Below are positions 59,395-64,000 of a stretch of DNA of 64,000 nt, piece by piece. Source of the stretch: Escarpia spicata (taxonomy: Eukaryota > Annelida > Polychaeta > Sabellida > Siboglinidae). The position numbers and the translations under genes are program-made. Below the pieces are notes generated by a model. It saw only the letters and a list, made by a program, of their open reading frames with translations. It did no database searches and was not told the origin of the DNA. Location of the stretch: positions 73,748,506-73,812,505 of the forward strand of contig OZ023206.1 of NCBI GenBank assembly GCA_963995525.1, given 5' to 3'. Position 1 is the first letter of the stretch; each line of letters starts with the position of its first letter.

Positions 59395-61540
59395 GTCAGT
59401 GTTAGAGGAACGGCCTCAGTAGACACAGAAACACATCAAGTACCAGTGACATGCTCCAACAGGTCCAGTGGTCAGTGTTAGAGGAACGGCCTCAATAGAC
59501 ACAGAAACACATCAAGTACCAGTGACATGCTTTAACAGGTCCAGTGGTCAGTGTTAGAGGAACGTCCTCAATAGACACAGAAACACGTCAAGTACCAGTG
59601 ACATGCTGCAACAGGTCCAGTGGCCAGTGTTAGAGGAACGGCCTCAATAGACACAGAAACACATCAAGTACCAGTGACATGCTCCAACAGGTCCAGTGGC
59701 CAGTGCTAGAGGAACGGCCTCAATAGACACAGAAACACATCAAGCACCAGCGACATGCTCCAACAGGTCCAGTGGCCAGTGCTAGAGGAACGGCCTCAAT
59801 AGACACAGAAACACATCAAGTACCAGCGACATGCTCCAACAGGTCCAGTGGCCAGTGTTAGAGGAACGGCCTCAATAGACACAGAAACACATCAAGTACC
59901 AGCGACATGCTCCAACAGGTCCAGTGGCCAGTGTTAGAGAAACGGCCTCAATAGACACAGAAACACATCAAGTACCAGCGACATGCTCCAACAGGTCCAG
60001 TGGCCAGTGTTAGAGGAACGGCCTCAATAGACACAGAAACACATCAAGTACCAGCGACATGCTCCAACAGGTCCAGTGGTCAGTGCTAGAGGAACGGCCT
60101 CAATAGACACAGAAACACATCAAGCACCAGCGACATGCTCCAACAGGTCCAGTGGCCAGTGCTAGAGGAACGGCCTCAATAGACACAGAAACACATCAAG
60201 CACCAGCGACATGCTCCAACAGGTCCAGTGGCCAGTGTTAGAGAAACGGCCTCAATAGACACAGAAACACATCAAGTACCAGTGACATGCTCCAACAGGT
60301 CCAGTGGCCAGTGCTAGAGGAACGTCCTCAATAGACACAGAAACACATCAAGTACCAGCGACATGCTCCAACAGGTCCAGTGGTCAGTGTTAGAGGAACG
60401 GCCTCAATAGACACAGAAACACATCAAGTACCAGCGACATGCTCCAACAGGTCCAGTGGCCAGTGCTAGAGGAACGTCCTCAATAGACACAGAAACACAT
60501 CAAGTACCAGCGACATGCTCCAACAGGTCCAGTGGCCAGTGTTAGAGGAACGTCCTCAATAGACACAGAAACACATCAAGTACCAGCGACATGCTCCAAC
60601 AAGTCCAGTGGCCAGTGCTAGAGGAACGGCCTCAATAGACACAGAAACACATCAAGTACCAGCGACATGCTCCAACAGGTCCAGTGGCCAGTGTTAGAGG
60701 AACGGCCTCAATAGACACAGAAACACATCAAGTACCAGCGACATGCTCCAACAGGTCCAGTGGCCAGTGTTAGAGAAACGGCCTCAATAGACACAGAAAC
60801 ACATCAAGTACCAGTGACATGCTCCAACAGGTCCAGTGCTAGAGGAACGTCCTCAATAGACATAGAAACACATCAAGTACCAGCGACATGCTCAAACAGG
60901 TCCAGTGGCCAGTGTTAGAGGAACAGCCTCAATAGACACAGAAACACATCAAGTACCAGTGACATGCTCCAACAGGTCCAGTGGTCAGTGTTAGAGGAAC
61001 GGCCTCAATAGACACAGAAACACATCAAGTACCAGTGACATGCTCCAACAGGTCCAGTGGCCAGTGCTAGAGGAACGTCCTCAATAGACACAGAAACACA
61101 TCAAGTACCAGCGACATGCTCCAACAGGTCCAGTGGCCAGTGTTAGAGGAACGGCCTCAATAGACACAGAAACACATCAAGTACCAGTGACATGCTCCAA
61201 CAGGTCCAGTGACCAGTGTTAGAGGAACGGTCTCAATAGACACAGAAACACATCAAGTACCAGTGACATGCTCCAACAGGTCCAGTGACCAGTGTTAGAG
61301 GAACGGCCTCAATAGACACAGAAACACATCAAGCACCAGTGACATGCTCCAACAGGTCCATTGGTCAGTGCTAGAGGAACGGCCTCAATGGACACAGAAA
61401 CACATCAAGCACCAGTGACATAATCCAACAGGTCCAGTGGCCAGTGTTAGAGGAACGGCCTCAATAGACACAGAAACACATCAAGTACCAGTGACATGCT
61501 CCAACAGGTTCAGTGGTCAGTGTTAGAGGAACGACTCTGC
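59395..61540 (+). repeat. 76-bp satellite array, about 28 units, derived from LINE ORF2 C-terminus
   Basis: Units contain CAGTGTTAGAGGAACGGCCT, CAATAGACACAGAAACACAT and GACATGCTCCAACAGGTCCA; the period is 76 (59395, 59471 and so on). The unit encodes HRNTSSTSDMLQQVQWSVLE plus ER, the segment that in the adjoining LINE fragment continues into LCSARLAMLYKI at 61530-61570. The array is therefore an expansion of LINE coding sequence that runs into its source on the right. A 76-bp unit is not a multiple of three, so frame is not kept. Confidence 0.95.
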
Positions 61541-61935
61541 TCTGCCAGACTCGCCATGCTCTACAAAATCCGCAACGGACAATCATGTGTGAGGTGTGAC
61601 GCCCTCAAGCCCTTGCCTGCCAGCAATAGACGAAGCCACCACAGCCAGCAGTACCAGCGCATCACCTGCCGCACTGACTACAGGAGTAACACCTCTTTCC
61701 CTACACCATCCATGGCTGGAACACTTTGCCCCCAGACACCGTCCAGTCCACCACACTTGGCACCTTCATTCTGAGGGAGTCAAGACACATCTAAACAACT
61801 ATTTGTGGGCCTGGGGTAGCAGTAGGGTGCTCTTGGTCCACTTACCCCCGGCTTGCCAGGGTATGACAGGCGTGTGGCTTGTGGGCAGCCGCGCATATAG
61901 CTATGTATTATATTATTATTATCATTTATTATTTT
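61480..61935 (+). mobile_element. LINE ORF2 C-terminus and 3' UTR (source of the 76-bp units)
   Basis: The plus strand reads MLQQVQWSVLEERLCSARLA, MLYKIRNGQ, then RTDYRSNTSF; after a one-base shift near 61692 it continues FPYTIHGWNTLPPDTVQSTT and LGTFIL to a stop near 61790. This is the C-terminal region of an L2/CR1-group ORF2. The 3' UTR ends in ATATTATTATTATC-type microsatellite near 61910-61935. Confidence 0.82.
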
Positions 61936-61992
61936 GTTAAATTTTATATAACCAACATTATAGATCACCGCTATGATATTGCATTGTGTTAA

Positions 61993-61997
<5 letters not shown>

Positions 61998-62038
<41 letters not shown>
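61998..62038 (+). repeat. TA microsatellite
   Basis: About 20 TA dinucleotides. Confidence 0.98.
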
Positions 62039-62040
<2 letters not shown>

Positions 62041-63812
62041 GACCGCATTATTATCGTATGTGACAGTGTTACCACGTGCATTATCGCCCCTATTTCCCAA
62101 AAATTTGGGATAACCACCGACCTGCTCGCATTGTTGTCCACCCCATCTCGGCCACACAAATAATACATACAAAATAGTTGATAAACATGCAGAAATACAA
62201 CACAATTGGCAGAAATACAATAAAATGGGCAGAAAGTTGTTGAATATTCTTTAGACTTTACATAGTCTGCTCAGATGATTCTGTTGCTGGTTCGGTAATT
62301 AGAATCAGTTTTTCAACTTTTTCATATGACATAACTTTTTCCACATAATATATCATGACATTGTAATAAAACATGCAGACAGGCCACAGAAAGGCCAGAA
62401 AGTTGTAGAATATACTTCAGAGTTCACATGCGTCTGCTGCTGGTTGTCACTTCAGTCAGCAGGTATTGGTTCTGATTGAATGGCTCTTAAACTCGCCACG
62501 GTATAATTGTTTTCACAAAGTGACTTTATTCACATAAAATACACCATGTAATAATAACCATTCTCCCGATTGTAAACATTAAAAAACAACATTCGAAAAG
62601 TAATCGACAGTAGCACTGCATGTACGGACGGGTAACCAGCAAAGGCTGTATCTATAGTTTGCACAAATGGTGATGCATAGACGGGTTGAATTAGATTAGA
62701 AATATAAGAAACGTTTCTTGATGTCAGCATTATGACATAATTATGTAAACCTCTTTAGCAAAGGAGATGAATGATCATGTGATTGTCCGTAGCCACGATA
62801 AAGGGTGAACATAAAATGACCAGCGCCCAGATGTACGACTTCTAGAACATTGCAAACGTAGTGGCGAAGCCATCCATATTTATTCATATTCCCTTAGGGC
62901 TGCAGCCAGAGCCTGACCTGTTTTCGTGAACTTGCGAACAAATGTCAAACCCACCGAAGGAACTTTAAATGTGGATGTTTAACGAAGACAACATTAACTC
63001 AGAATAAAATTACAATGCACAGCGAGCATTACAAACTCCTGCCATACAAACTATGAACGAATTGAGAACCTTTGTATGACGCTTTGTACAATACGAAAGT
63101 TTTGTGGAATTGGCCCTGGACTGCGATGTTGGAAAGGGTTTCACAACGCAGTAACCAATCCTTCATTCATATGACAATTTCAAACGTAAATCAATATATG
63201 AAACTTTCAAAGTTTCACTTATCAGGCTTACATCTTAGTGGCTTATAGATTGGCCCGGGACCGAGGAAAAAGATTGACTTAACTAAGCGAAAATTGGCTT
63301 ATGCGAGTTCAAGTTATTGGGAGTGCAATGACTACAAATATCTGTTATTCAAGTTATTCATATGTTGTGAGATTGTTTAGAGTTACATCATTTTCATCAG
63401 ACGTCTATCAATGACAATGTTTCCTATTTCAATTATTGCCTTATATGGTACGAACGTTTTGTGAAACCTGGCGATGGTCAATATCTAGTTGCTATCTCAT
63501 ACACATGCTTTAAGTTTATGTTGTTTGGATAATTTTGCGTGGGGGACAATAATGTGGATCTACTTTAGCGCCCATGTTTGCATAACCACCGTCTCCCCAC
63601 ATTGGAATATCTCGACCTAATCGCCCATGAGCGATAATGCAGTCAAATATAGTATATATATATATATATACTAACAGCACCATATGCAAATATGCACAAG
63701 GGACCGCCTTAGGGATACCGCCGTTTTTAAGCAGACCAGAGCCGGTCTGCAATAAGTTTTTATCTCTGGTTGCGTAGTAATGGAGCGGTCGACCTACAGT
63801 GGCGTTAGGCTT
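62039..63812. other. Unassigned AT-rich stretch between TA tracts
   Basis: No gene seen. It contains a diverged tandem pair with AGAAAGTTGT at 62231 and 62397 (offset about 165 bp), and an inverted pair TGACCGCATTATTATCG (about 62041) and CGATAATGCAGTCA (about 63631), each adjoining a TA tract. Confidence 0.4.
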
Positions 63813-63817
63813 ATATA

Positions 63818-63870
<53 letters not shown>
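63813..63870 (+). repeat. TA microsatellite, interrupted
   Basis: TA repeats with one CA interruption near 63835. A shorter TA tract lies at 63651-63671. Confidence 0.97.
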
Positions 63871-63872
<2 letters not shown>

Positions 63873-64000
63873 CCATTCTAACACAATTGTTATAATATTG
63901 GGAACGGTTCATGATCTTCAGTAAATCATGTATTCAACACCGTAATATATAGAAAGCCATCAATCAAAATATTACCTCCAATTCTCTTGAGTTCTCTTTT

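Overview
The window is nuclear DNA of a metazoan, most likely a marine invertebrate. Evidence is GT-AG spliced exons, several CR1/L2-type LINEs, a chromodomain Ty3/Gypsy element, a hAT remnant, a DIRS-like RNase H, Polinton (Maverick) virus-like genes and very large tandem arrays. A mollusc or other lophotrochozoan is plausible, but nothing seen fixes the phylum. There are no operons and no rRNA, and I recognised no tRNA.

The only host gene I can support is an NLR-type (NACHT-LRR) receptor on the minus strand. A 1,600-bp NACHT exon (36190-34591) is followed by five small exons that I found from splice signals and LRR pattern: 16600-16517, 9726-9643, 9138-9046, 8735-8652 and a terminal exon 8193-8109 with the stop. 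Every junction is in the same phase. The spliced product reads straight from the NACHT exon into 28-31-residue leucine-rich repeats. Two introns (about 18.0 and 6.8 kb) are packed with transposons. The 5' exons are not confidently identified.

Layout. 1-922: C-terminus of a Polinton major capsid protein overlapping an adenain-like protease. 1.5-5.9 kb: four minisatellites in a row (29, 57, 22/23 and 27 bp). 5.9-8.1 kb: AT-rich, unassigned. 8.1-36.2 kb: the NLR gene, whose introns hold a broken CR1/Jockey-group LINE (11.5-14.5 kb), an L2-like LINE (16.6-17.9 kb), a 72-bp array, about 393-bp diverged monomers and a long CA tract (18.1-21.7 kb), an L2 tail (21.8-22.2 kb), a two-ORF CR1-like LINE (22.6-26.2 kb), a hAT remnant split by a young Gypsy deletion derivative (29.7-33.8 kb) and a 32-bp array (34.1-34.5 kb). 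38.7-39.9 kb: a second, frameshifted Polinton capsid gene. 40-44 kb: LINE and short-element fragments. 44.1-52.8 kb: a LINE whose reverse-transcriptase motif-A segment is expanded into about 57 copies of a 115-bp unit. 52.7-55.6 kb: L2-like LINE pieces interrupted by a DIRS-like RNase H segment. 56.3-58.7 kb: a 46-bp array. 59.3-61.9 kb: a 76-bp array derived from LINE coding sequence, running into the LINE tail it came from. 62-64 kb: AT-rich with TA tracts.

The most unusual signals are the two satellite arrays born from LINE coding sequence, the NLR gene spread over 28 kb of transposon-filled introns, and the recurring pattern that the large arrays each contain a tandem duplication of roughly half their own length.
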